Below are positions 42,571 through 49,280 of a stretch of DNA of 51,561 nucleotides, piece after piece (position 1 is the first letter of the stretch; every line of letters begins with the position of its first letter). Source of the DNA: Stenomitos frigidus ULC18 (GTDB lineage: Bacteria; Cyanobacteriota; Cyanobacteriia; Leptolyngbyales; Leptolyngbyaceae). The notes beneath the pieces were generated by a model. The model was given only the letters and a program-made list of their open reading frames with translations, ran no database searches and was not told the DNA's origin. The stretch spans positions 1-51,561 of the forward strand of contig NZ_PVWK01000125.1 in assembly GCF_003003795.1 (NCBI RefSeq). Reading direction: 5' to 3'. The position numbers were made by a program, and so were the translations under genes.

Positions 42571-42605
42571 CCTCACTCCTCACACCTCACACCTCACACC
42601 TCACT
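42571..42605. repeat. CTCACACC short tandem repeat
   Basis: CCTCACTCCTCACACCTCAC and further CTCACACC units run to within 10 bases of the methyltransferase ATG, taking the place where a ribosome binding site would be expected. A different repeat class from the ATTCAAAATTC arrays. Confidence 0.8.
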
Positions 42606-42611
42606 TAACCC

Positions 42612-43667
42612 ATGACGACAACGATCAAGCCAGATGCGCCAAAAGTGATGCCCGATTTGCCCCCTCAGGTCGCCATGCTGCAAATGCTCGGTGGCATGAG
42701 GGTCGCACGCATTATCTACACAGCGGCAACGTTGGGTATTGCAGACCTGTTAACCGACGCACCGAAAACCGTTCAGGAACTTGCTGAGGCAACCGGAACC
42801 CATGCGCCATCGCTTTACCGCGTTTTGCGGGCGCTTGCCGGCGTTGGCGTCTTTGCCGAAGACGAAGACGGACGCTTCCACCTGACGCCCAATGCCCAGT
42901 TTTTGCGTCATGACCTGCCCGACTCGATCGGTCCGATGGTCAAGGTACTGGGCAAAGATTGGCACTGGCAGGTGTGGGGACGCCTACTGGAAAGTGTGCA
43001 GACGGGAGAAGCGGCTTTCGATCGCATTCACGGTATGGAGTTATACGACTACTGCCAGCAAAATCCCGACTTTGCGCGGACGCACGGTCCCTCGAAAACC
43101 AGCGTTTCGGCGAGAGCGTCAGCGGCACTGCTGGCAAATTACAATTTCTCTGGTATGAGCAAGGTGATTGATGTGGCCGTTTTAGGCGGCTATGGCAATA
43201 CGCTGATTCCACTGCTCACCGCGCATCCGACGATGCAGGGCGTTTTGTACGACCTGCCCTTTGTGATTGAGGGTGCCCGACCTGTGATTGCCGCGTCGGG
43301 CATTGCCGATCGCTGCGAGCTGTTGCATGGACATTGCCTCGATGCTGTTCCCGCTGGCGGTGATGCCTACGTACTGATGTTTGTGATTCACAACTGGGAC
43401 GACCAGCGAGCAATTAAAATTCTGCAAAACTGCCGCGAAGCCATGGCCACCAATGGCAAAGTCCTACTGGTCGAAATGGTGATGCCGTCCGGCAACGATC
43501 CGTTTGTCGGCAAATTTGTCGATCTCGAATCGCTGCTGACGACACCCGGAGGCTATGAACGCACCGAAGCGCAGTATCGATCGCTCCTCGAAGCCGCTGG
43601 CTATCAGCTAGCACGAATCATTCCAACCCAAACGGCGAACAGCATTCTTGAGGCGGTACGAGCTTAG
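42612..43667 (+). CDS. SAM-dependent O-methyltransferase (AcmB/Methyltransf_2 type), copy 1
   Basis: A 351-residue class I O-methyltransferase. An N-terminal dimerisation winged helix (AARTLGI-like TAATLGIADLL, SLYRVLRALAGVGVF) is followed by a Rossmann domain. The catalytic His is in FVIHNWDDQRAIKIL, and the C terminus has GGYERTEAQYRSLLEAAGY. The SAM-binding loop reads VIDVAVLGGYGNTL (about 185-198) in place of VVDVGGGHG, with two extra residues and Gly-to-Ala. A related insertion occurs in the copy at 49281. Similar enzymes methylate phenolic hydroxyls of aromatic polyketides. No ribosome binding site is visible because a CTCACACC repeat abuts the start. Confidence 0.88.
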   Translation: MTTTIKPDAPKVMPDLPPQVAMLQMLGGMRVARIIYTAATLGIADLLTDAPKTVQELAEATGTHAPSLYRVLRALAGVGVFAEDEDGRFHLTPNAQFLRHDLPDSIGPMVKVLGKDWHWQVWGRLLESVQTGEAAFDRIHGMELYDYCQQNPDFARTHGPSKTSVSARASAALLANYNFSGMSKVIDVAVLGGYGNTLIPLLTAHPTMQGVLYDLPFVIEGARPVIAASGIADRCELLHGHCLDAVPAGGDAYVLMFVIHNWDDQRAIKILQNCREAMATNGKVLLVEMVMPSGNDPFVGKFVDLESLLTTPGGYERTEAQYRSLLEAAGYQLARIIPTQTANSILEAVRA

Positions 43668-43673
43668 GAAATT

Positions 43674-43773
43674 CTCAATGATGAATTTTGAATTTTGAAC
43701 TAGCGGATAGATTTCAATCACCTTTGCAATTCAAAATTCGTAATTCAAAATTCAAAATTCAAAACTCAAAATT
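43674..43773. repeat. ATTCAAAATTC repeat array before the P450 gene
   Basis: Two blocks of direct and inverted ATTCAAAATTC/GAATTTTGAATT units separated by about 30 bp of unique DNA. They form a potential long hairpin between the methyltransferase and the P450 gene. GGAG downstream of the array serves the P450. Confidence 0.8.
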
Positions 43774-43788
43774 GTATGGAGTTCTCCC

Positions 43789-45129
43789 ATGACAGTTCAA
43801 GTCTTACAGCGACTTAAATCCGCCGATGAGATGCCTGGAAGCTTTGGGCGCGGAGAATCCAAAGAACTCTTTGCGGACGACGAATTGTTCTACTGGCGAC
43901 GGTTTGAGCGCTATGGTCCAATTTTCAAAAGCTGCATTAAGGGGCACAAGTTTGCCTACTTAATTGGGCCAGAAGCTAATCGGCTGGTGCTGAGTGAACA
44001 GGTCGATCACTTTTCGACGCGACTAGGGTGGCAGTTTTTGGAGCCGCTGCTGGGTCGCGGCATTTTGATGCAGGGCGGAGCAGAGCACCGCGCCACGCGC
44101 AAGCTGATGTTTCCTTCGATGCACGGACGGGCGATCGCCAACTACTTCGACACGGTGCAACAGGTTGTAGACCAACTGCTCATCGAATGGGGGCAACAAG
44201 ATACCGTTCCCCTCATTGACTCGTTTGGGCAATTTACGACGATCGTTGCTAGCAAATTATTTCTAGGTACCGAATCGGATGCGGAAATTCAGCAGACTAG
44301 CCAGTGGTTTCGCCAACTGATGCGCGGTTTGCGTGGCAAGCTTAAACTCGATATTCCGCAAACGCTGTACGGTCAATCGCAGCAGGCCCGTCGCAATCTT
44401 CTGGGTTTTGTGCGCAACAAAATTACCACACGTCGCGCCCAAGGCAACTTGCAGGAATGCCGCGATGTGTTGGGCATGTTGATGGTGGCAACAGATGAAC
44501 AGGGCAATCACCTCACTGAGTCCGAAGTCACAGACCAGGCCTTGATGCTGCTGCTGGCGGGACAAGACAATCCGGCGATGCTGCTGAGTTGGGTGCTCTT
44601 TGAGCTGAGTGCCCATCCAGAATGGCGCGATCGCCTCCGTACCGAACTTGCACAAGTCGTGGGCGATGCGCCGCTGCAACTCTCTCACCTCAATAAGCTG
44701 CCCCAGATGAGCAACGTGCTGAAAGAAGCGGAGCGGCTGTATCCACCCGTCTTCGGCATGGCGCGTGGGGTTATCAAAGACGTAGAATTCGCCGGATACC
44801 ATATTCCCGCAGGCTGGTATATAGACATTTCGCCCATGCTCACGCACCGCTTACCCGACCTTTATCCCAACCCCGATCGCTTCGATCCCGATCGCTTTGC
44901 TCCACCGCGTGAAGAAGACAAGCGCCATCCGTTTGCACTCATTGGCTTTGGCGGCGGCCCGCACACCTGCATTGGCTTGGAGCTAGCCAAGCTGGAGATG
45001 AAGGTGTTTCTCGCTACACTCCTACGCCAATTCGATTGGACTGTAACGCCCGATCGCGCCGCGATTGCGCCTGTGCTTCAACCAACAAAAGTGCAGGAAC
45101 ATTTACAGGCGGAATTAAAACGGCGCTGA
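43789..45129 (+). CDS. cytochrome P450
   Basis: A 446-residue soluble P450. It has the heme-ligand loop FGGGPHTCIG (Cys394), the ExxR of helix K as EAERLYPPV and the PERF-like PDRFDPDRFAPP. The I-helix reads LLLAGQDNPAM, with Asn-Pro where the acid-alcohol pair normally has Thr-Thr, so proton delivery to the heme oxygen may differ from usual. The overall look is that of the CYP120/CYP51-like soluble P450s of cyanobacteria. GGAG precedes the ATG. No ferredoxin or reductase is adjacent; host photosynthetic ferredoxin could serve. Probably hydroxylates or couples the aromatic skeleton. Confidence 0.92.
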   Translation: MTVQVLQRLKSADEMPGSFGRGESKELFADDELFYWRRFERYGPIFKSCIKGHKFAYLIGPEANRLVLSEQVDHFSTRLGWQFLEPLLGRGILMQGGAEHRATRKLMFPSMHGRAIANYFDTVQQVVDQLLIEWGQQDTVPLIDSFGQFTTIVASKLFLGTESDAEIQQTSQWFRQLMRGLRGKLKLDIPQTLYGQSQQARRNLLGFVRNKITTRRAQGNLQECRDVLGMLMVATDEQGNHLTESEVTDQALMLLLAGQDNPAMLLSWVLFELSAHPEWRDRLRTELAQVVGDAPLQLSHLNKLPQMSNVLKEAERLYPPVFGMARGVIKDVEFAGYHIPAGWYIDISPMLTHRLPDLYPNPDRFDPDRFAPPREEDKRHPFALIGFGGGPHTCIGLELAKLEMKVFLATLLRQFDWTVTPDRAAIAPVLQPTKVQEHLQAELKRR

Positions 45130-45199
45130 CGCCCCACTGCCCATACGCAGCATTCTACACACAGTCATTCATTCAACGTTCAAATGCGAGGTTTGTCCG

Positions 45200-46264
45200 A
45201 TGGAATTTCTGAAGAACTATTGGTATCCGCTTGTTCTCTCCTCAGATGTTTCTGCTGTTAAGCCGTATGGAACGTCTCTACTCGGAGATCCATTGGTGCT
45301 GTTTAGAGATCGCACGGGCAAGGTGCTTTGCCTACACGATTCTTGCCCACATCAAGGTGTGCCGCTTTCGATCGGAACGGTGAAAGCGGGAAGCATCGAG
45401 TGCGCTTATCACGGGTGGCAGTTTGGCGAGAGCGGCAACTGTACGAAAATTCCCTGTTTAGCGGACGATGCCACACTGCCCAAAGGTGCCAGGTGTCAGT
45501 TTGCCTACCCGACAGAAGAACGCCTGGGCGTGGTTTGGGTCTTTGCTGGAGCAGCGGCGGACGCACCCCCACTGCGTTTACCAGAGGGCACCACTGAAGC
45601 GGGCTGGGTGCATGACGTCATTGTCCGAGAGCAGGATATTCCGCACAAGTTAATGATCGCAGGCGGTCTGGATTTTGCTCATTTCCCTTTTCTACACACG
45701 AAGTCGATCGCCAGTAAAAAGCAGCGAGACTATTTGCGATCGCTTGAAGTCAGCTTGAGCGAGTATGAATATGGCATGACCATGATGGTCAAAAATGCCG
45801 ATGGTGAAGACTACAACGATTTTGTTTACTCGTTTGAGCCGCCGTGTTTAGTCAAGGTGGCGATCGAGCCCAAGCCAGGCTGGCGACTGATTGCTAGCGA
45901 TTACTTTGTGCCGCTGTCAGGAAATAAGACGAGGCTGTTTGTGTTTGAAGCAAGAGATTGGCTGACGTGGAACCCACTCGTGAGTCGATCGCTCAGACGT
46001 AAAGCCAACCAAATTCTTGACGAAGATCTGCCGATTCTCAGAGCGCAAACCGAGTGGCATAACCATGGCTATGGAGACTGGAAATGTACTGTGAAGCCAG
46101 ACCTGCTCTCGCTGAGATATCGTCAGTGGTACGATCGCAAAGCGCGAGAATTTGCCACTGCTTCAATCTCTCAACCGTATGAATTGAGTAATGAATTGAA
46201 AAATTGCGTTCTGGTCGAAGGAGAAATGCCATCAGTAACACAGCCTGAAGCAGTTGGATTGTAG
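45200..46264 (+). CDS. Rieske-type non-heme iron oxygenase
   Basis: A 354-residue oxygenase. The Rieske cluster ligands are Cys49-Pro-His51 and Cys68-x2-His71 (CPHQGVPL and CAYHGWQF). The mononuclear iron site is in the GGLDFAHFPFLH stretch (D-x2-H-x4-H). No C-terminal membrane helices are seen, unlike pheophorbide a oxygenase, though the domain is of that general type. GAGG precedes the ATG; the gene is 70 bp behind the P450 and ends the tailoring operon. It would perform a further hydroxylation, demethylation or oxidative ring rearrangement. No reductase partner is in the window. Confidence 0.92.
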   Translation: MEFLKNYWYPLVLSSDVSAVKPYGTSLLGDPLVLFRDRTGKVLCLHDSCPHQGVPLSIGTVKAGSIECAYHGWQFGESGNCTKIPCLADDATLPKGARCQFAYPTEERLGVVWVFAGAAADAPPLRLPEGTTEAGWVHDVIVREQDIPHKLMIAGGLDFAHFPFLHTKSIASKKQRDYLRSLEVSLSEYEYGMTMMVKNADGEDYNDFVYSFEPPCLVKVAIEPKPGWRLIASDYFVPLSGNKTRLFVFEARDWLTWNPLVSRSLRRKANQILDEDLPILRAQTEWHNHGYGDWKCTVKPDLLSLRYRQWYDRKAREFATASISQPYELSNELKNCVLVEGEMPSVTQPEAVGL

Positions 46265-46602
46265 CTAAAATAGCGGTCTGATTCAACCTCATTAAAATGC
46301 GACCTTCGCAGCGATTATATGTGCTGAAGATTAGTGATTTTAATCCAGATTTTCAGCACAAATTTGTTGTTTTCACGGTTAATTAATGATGCTTTATATA
46401 TTTTTTCTGGCTTATAACCATAGCATTATTTCATTTAAAGGCATCCATAAAATCCAGTTGAATTGCGTATTTTCACTCATTCTTCTTACAGTAGAAAAAG
46501 TGAAGAAGATTACTTAAATTAGCCTGTGACGTCTCTACCAAAACCTTGAGATCGCGGTAAAGATATTTAGTATCGAGTTCACCTTAAGCAAGGAGTTTCA
46601 CT
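46265..46602. other. AT-rich spacer
   Basis: About 340 bp with no recognisable gene. It lacks the 11-bp direct-repeat element that precedes the other plus-strand units. AAGGAG just before 46603 is the ribosome binding site of the next gene. Confidence 0.45.
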
Positions 46603-47754
46603 ATGCCTATTGCCATAGATACTGTACAGCTAGGTCAAGAAATTGAAAAAGCTGCGTATAACTTTACTTCAATCACTAACGGTTTTCACGTACCTTATCG
46701 TGCTTTTCGACAAGCCACCATTAACAACAATGGGCTCGTTGTCTTCGAAGCATTCTTTACTGCTGAAGCGCCACCTGCAGCAATCTTGGCTGGCGATGGC
46801 GTTGGCCTCACGACGATTGCAGACAAACCCAGCACAGGAGCAGACATCGTCTTTATTCCATCGCTCAACTTAGATGGCGTGGTATCGTTCACAGGCAATC
46901 AGTTCGGTCCTGGTATCGGCGCTCCACCTGCAGCCAGCGGCATCTTTACCAATAGTGACGGCAACTTCACAACCGTTGCCGATCGCAGCACCAGCAGCGG
47001 TCCATTCGGTAACTTCCTCTTTTTGGGTGGCAGCGACATCAACGATGTCAAAGACGTTGCCTTCTTAGGCATCACCAATCAATCTGAGGTTGGCATTTTC
47101 ATCGCTGATGGCGGAGAGATTGTGCCGATCGCTGTGACCAGCGGTGAGTTCGATTCATTTGAGAAGCAAATAAACACAGTGGGCGGTGATGGACCGATTA
47201 CGGGCGTGTATCCCTTCCTGGCGTTCAATAATACAGGTAACGTCTTTTTCACCGCAAGTCTGGATAGCGGGGAGCGGGGAATCTTCAGCAGCGGCGAGGC
47301 GAATGAGGCGATCGTAGACAGCAAGGGCGTGTTTGACTTGTTTGGTTCACCTTCGGTCAACGACAACGGAGCCGTCGCGTTCCTGGCTCAACTGGATAAC
47401 CATGAAGCCGGAATTTTCACGATCGACACCAATGCCATTCTGACCACTGTTGCCACCACAGAGGGGCCGTTCAGTGCGTTTTTGTCGGACCCATCCATTA
47501 GCCCTGATGGTAAAGTGGCTTTTCAGGCAAGGTTGGATGATGGCAGCGAGGGGATCTTCGTTGGCTCTGACCCTCGAACCGGAAAGGTCATTGGGGTCGG
47601 TGATGTGGTGGCGGGTTCTACGGTTACCCAGCTATTCTTCACAGGCAGGGAAGCCTTCAATGGGCTGGGTCAAATCGCGTTTGGGGCAACGCTAGCAAAT
47701 GGAACGAACGGCATCTTCCGCGCTGATCCAATTTCGTCGGGCCTGAGTTGTTAG
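46603..47754 (+). CDS. beta-propeller-like repeat protein (DUF7453-like)
   Basis: A 383-residue protein built from repeating strands of the pattern VAFxAxLDDGSxGIF: GVVSFTGNQFGPGIG, DVAFLGITNQSEVGIF, NVFFTASLDSGERGIFSS, AVAFLAQLDNHEAGIF, KVAFQARLDDGSEGIFVG, QIAFGATLANGTNGIF. About 6-7 such blades suggest a beta-propeller. Relatives in cyanobacteria are usually exported proteins with PEP-CTERM or other anchors. Here there is no signal peptide and no anchor, only a C-terminal SSGLSC, so it looks cytoplasmic. AAGGAG precedes the ATG. A propeller inside a biosynthetic locus could be a binding protein or an enzyme. Function unknown. Confidence 0.75.
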   Translation: MPIAIDTVQLGQEIEKAAYNFTSITNGFHVPYRAFRQATINNNGLVVFEAFFTAEAPPAAILAGDGVGLTTIADKPSTGADIVFIPSLNLDGVVSFTGNQFGPGIGAPPAASGIFTNSDGNFTTVADRSTSSGPFGNFLFLGGSDINDVKDVAFLGITNQSEVGIFIADGGEIVPIAVTSGEFDSFEKQINTVGGDGPITGVYPFLAFNNTGNVFFTASLDSGERGIFSSGEANEAIVDSKGVFDLFGSPSVNDNGAVAFLAQLDNHEAGIFTIDTNAILTTVATTEGPFSAFLSDPSISPDGKVAFQARLDDGSEGIFVGSDPRTGKVIGVGDVVAGSTVTQLFFTGREAFNGLGQIAFGATLANGTNGIFRADPISSGLSC

Positions 47755-47756
47755 GG

Positions 47757-47820
47757 ACTTGCAAACAAATAGTATCCCAGCGTAGGGGCATGGCAATGCC
47801 ATGCCCCTACTTGCAAACAA
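47757..47820. repeat. palindromic element flanked by 12-bp direct repeats
   Basis: A perfect palindrome (two 14-nt arms and a 1-nt centre, 47782-47810; arm GTAGGGGCATGGCA) lies between two exact copies of ACTTGCAAACAA (47757-47768 and 47809-47820). The direct repeats look like a target duplication, or like a unit that moves with the palindrome. The palindrome recurs, with one base missing, at 49210-49237. The strong hairpin may also end transcription of the propeller gene. Confidence 0.7.
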
Positions 47821-47871
47821 TGTGTCGATTTTATTTAATCCGCGATCCTTAGCGATCTTCTCACGATTGCG

Positions 47872-48273
47872 TCAGGGTAACTGTTGCAGGTGCCCTTTTT
47901 GCTGTGTTGAATACAGCAGCACTGTGGCGGCAGCAAATTCACCAGAGTGGCTGATCGAGGTATCGATCGCAAGCCTCTGTTCCTGACACCACTGCGCCAA
48001 CGGACCAACCAGCCCAATCCAGGGACGCCCAGTGGCACTATGACGCACTTCAACATCTGCGAAGGTGCAATCTGGATGGGCACTATGAGCGATCGCGCTC
48101 ATAAAGGCTGCTTTGGCGCACAAAATGCCTGCAAACGACGCTAAAGGGTTTGTTTTGCTGAGACAATAGCTGCGCTCATAGGATGAAAAATACTCAACGT
48201 CACTCAGCAGCAGCGTGCGATTGATGTCTACGATCGCTTGAATCACGCTTTTGATTACTAGCACCAGTAACAA
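47872..48273 (-). CDS. degenerate AcpS-like phosphopantetheinyl transferase
   Basis: About 120-130 residues with AcpS-family layout: IVDINRTLLLSDVEYF at the N terminus, FAGILCAKAAFMSAIA in the middle, FADVEVRHSATGRPWIGLVG and a C-terminal ISHSGEFAAATVLLYS. The Asp of the metal site is kept (IVDI), but the essential Glu of AKEA is Ala (AKAA), so the usual Mg/CoA site is damaged. The start is uncertain: no ribosome binding site, and a TTG at 48273 or an internal GTG are both possible. It reads against its neighbours. Either a decaying second AcpS or a neofunctionalised relative. Confidence 0.65.
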   Translation of the reverse strand: MLLVLVIKSVIQAIVDINRTLLLSDVEYFSSYERSYCLSKTNPLASFAGILCAKAAFMSAIAHSAHPDCTFADVEVRHSATGRPWIGLVGPLAQWCQEQRLAIDTSISHSGEFAAATVLLYSTQQKGHLQQLP

Positions 48274-48399
48274 TTAAAGTGATTGGAATTTTTTAATTAT
48301 ATTCTTTCCCATGATCCAAAGTGCAACACCCAGTTCAATAAACACTACAGCTCTAAATTGTTTCATCTGGCTTGTCAATCTTGCTCAGCAAAACAGGCG

Positions 48400-48440
48400 C
48401 AACCTAACCCTAACTTCCACAGTCCTGGTTCATTCGTTAG
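48400..48440 (+). promoter_or_regulatory. direct-repeat activator site before the late unit
   Basis: CAACCTA at 48400-48406 and TAACTTC at 48411-48417 repeat with an 11-bp period, the third copy of AACCTAnnCCTAACYT. A TTAGAC at 48438-48443 is a weak -10 candidate. The gene at 48517 follows about 75 bp downstream, in the arrangement seen before the ABM gene. Confidence 0.6.
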
Positions 48441-48516
48441 ACATTCTCACGCTGCGTGTATGTAAGACTGAGAACTAGTTTCGGTTGTCTGCAAACCTGA
48501 TGCCCCTCACAAATAT

Positions 48517-49062
48517 ATGATGCAGTCTTTACTCGAAGTCCACTCCAAAGAGAAAGCCAGAGAATCTTTTCGTCGTCCTCAGCAGACTGACACCATCCCG
48601 TTTAATCGAGTTAATCACAAAGCTCGCACGGCTCCACAGAAAGTTTATTCACGTTTAAATCGCAAAGTAGACGCTCTTTCAAAAAGGCTTCGTGCCCCGC
48701 TCGAACGGTCTCAAACCACTAGCACCTCACTGTCCGTTCAATTTCCGATCGCTGGCAGCAACCGTGTGGAAGCCGTTCGCTATATTGAACCGAGGCACGA
48801 TCAGGAAGGGCAGATTTGGATTAACCAAACGCAGTATTTTGAAGGCGTATCACACGCGCTTTGGGACTTTTCTTTGGGCGGACGGCAAGTTTGTCAGAAG
48901 TGGCTTCAGGAGCGTCAGGATTGTACGCTGTGTGAGCAAAGTATCCAGCACTATCAACGCATGGTGACGATTCTGAAGGATGTGGTTGAACTGATGGCAA
49001 GCAGCGATCGCGCCCTTCACGGACAGTCTCGTAACAGTTTGACCTCTGCAGTGTCTTACTAA
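48517..49062 (+). CDS. stand-alone type ISP restriction-enzyme specificity domain protein
   Basis: A 181-residue protein. Residues about 85-165 (GQIWINQTQYFEGVSHALWD, SLGGRQVCQKWLQERQD, IQHYQRMVTILKDVVELM) match the C-terminal specificity domain found at the end of type ISP restriction-modification polypeptides, in which it recognises DNA. Here the helicase, nuclease and methyltransferase parts are absent. In their place is a basic N-terminal stretch of about 75 residues (many Arg/Lys, for example VYSRLNRKVDALSKRLRAPL). The gene is preceded by the shared direct-repeat promoter and followed by a methyltransferase and the acyltransferase. A DNA-binding regulator is conceivable. No clear ribosome binding site precedes the ATG at 48517. 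Confidence 0.72.
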   Translation: MMQSLLEVHSKEKARESFRRPQQTDTIPFNRVNHKARTAPQKVYSRLNRKVDALSKRLRAPLERSQTTSTSLSVQFPIAGSNRVEAVRYIEPRHDQEGQIWINQTQYFEGVSHALWDFSLGGRQVCQKWLQERQDCTLCEQSIQHYQRMVTILKDVVELMASSDRALHGQSRNSLTSAVSY

Positions 49063-49072
49063 AAACATAGAC

Positions 49073-49182
49073 AGGACTTACGCATTTGCCCCCTAGCACC
49101 CAATTCTGGGGGCTTTAATAAGCTCAGTTCCCCCAATTTTGGGGGCTAGGGGGCGAACTTCGACAGCTTTTGCGTAAGTCCT
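49073..49182. repeat. 110-bp hairpin MITE
   Basis: Perfect 12-bp terminal inverted repeats: AGGACTTACGCA at 49073-49084, its complement at 49171-49182. Inside are CCCCCTAGCACCCAATT and a matching CCCCCAATTTTGGGGG-CTAGGGGG block, so almost the whole element can fold on itself. Typical of small non-autonomous elements in cyanobacteria. It lies between the type-ISP-domain gene and the second methyltransferase. Confidence 0.8.
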
Positions 49183-49209
49183 GATAGATCAAACAAGATT
49201 GAATTTCTG

Positions 49210-49237
49210 GTAGGGGCATGGCAATGCCATGCCCTAC
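49210..49237. repeat. GTAGGGGCATGGCA palindrome, second copy
   Basis: Near-perfect palindrome with the same arms as 47782-47810, one C missing in the right arm. No flanking direct repeat here. It sits 44 bp before the second methyltransferase gene and could attenuate transcription into it. Confidence 0.75.
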
Positions 49238-49280
49238 AGAGTGGCAGATTCATTAGTAATCACCTCAATGGATTGAACTC

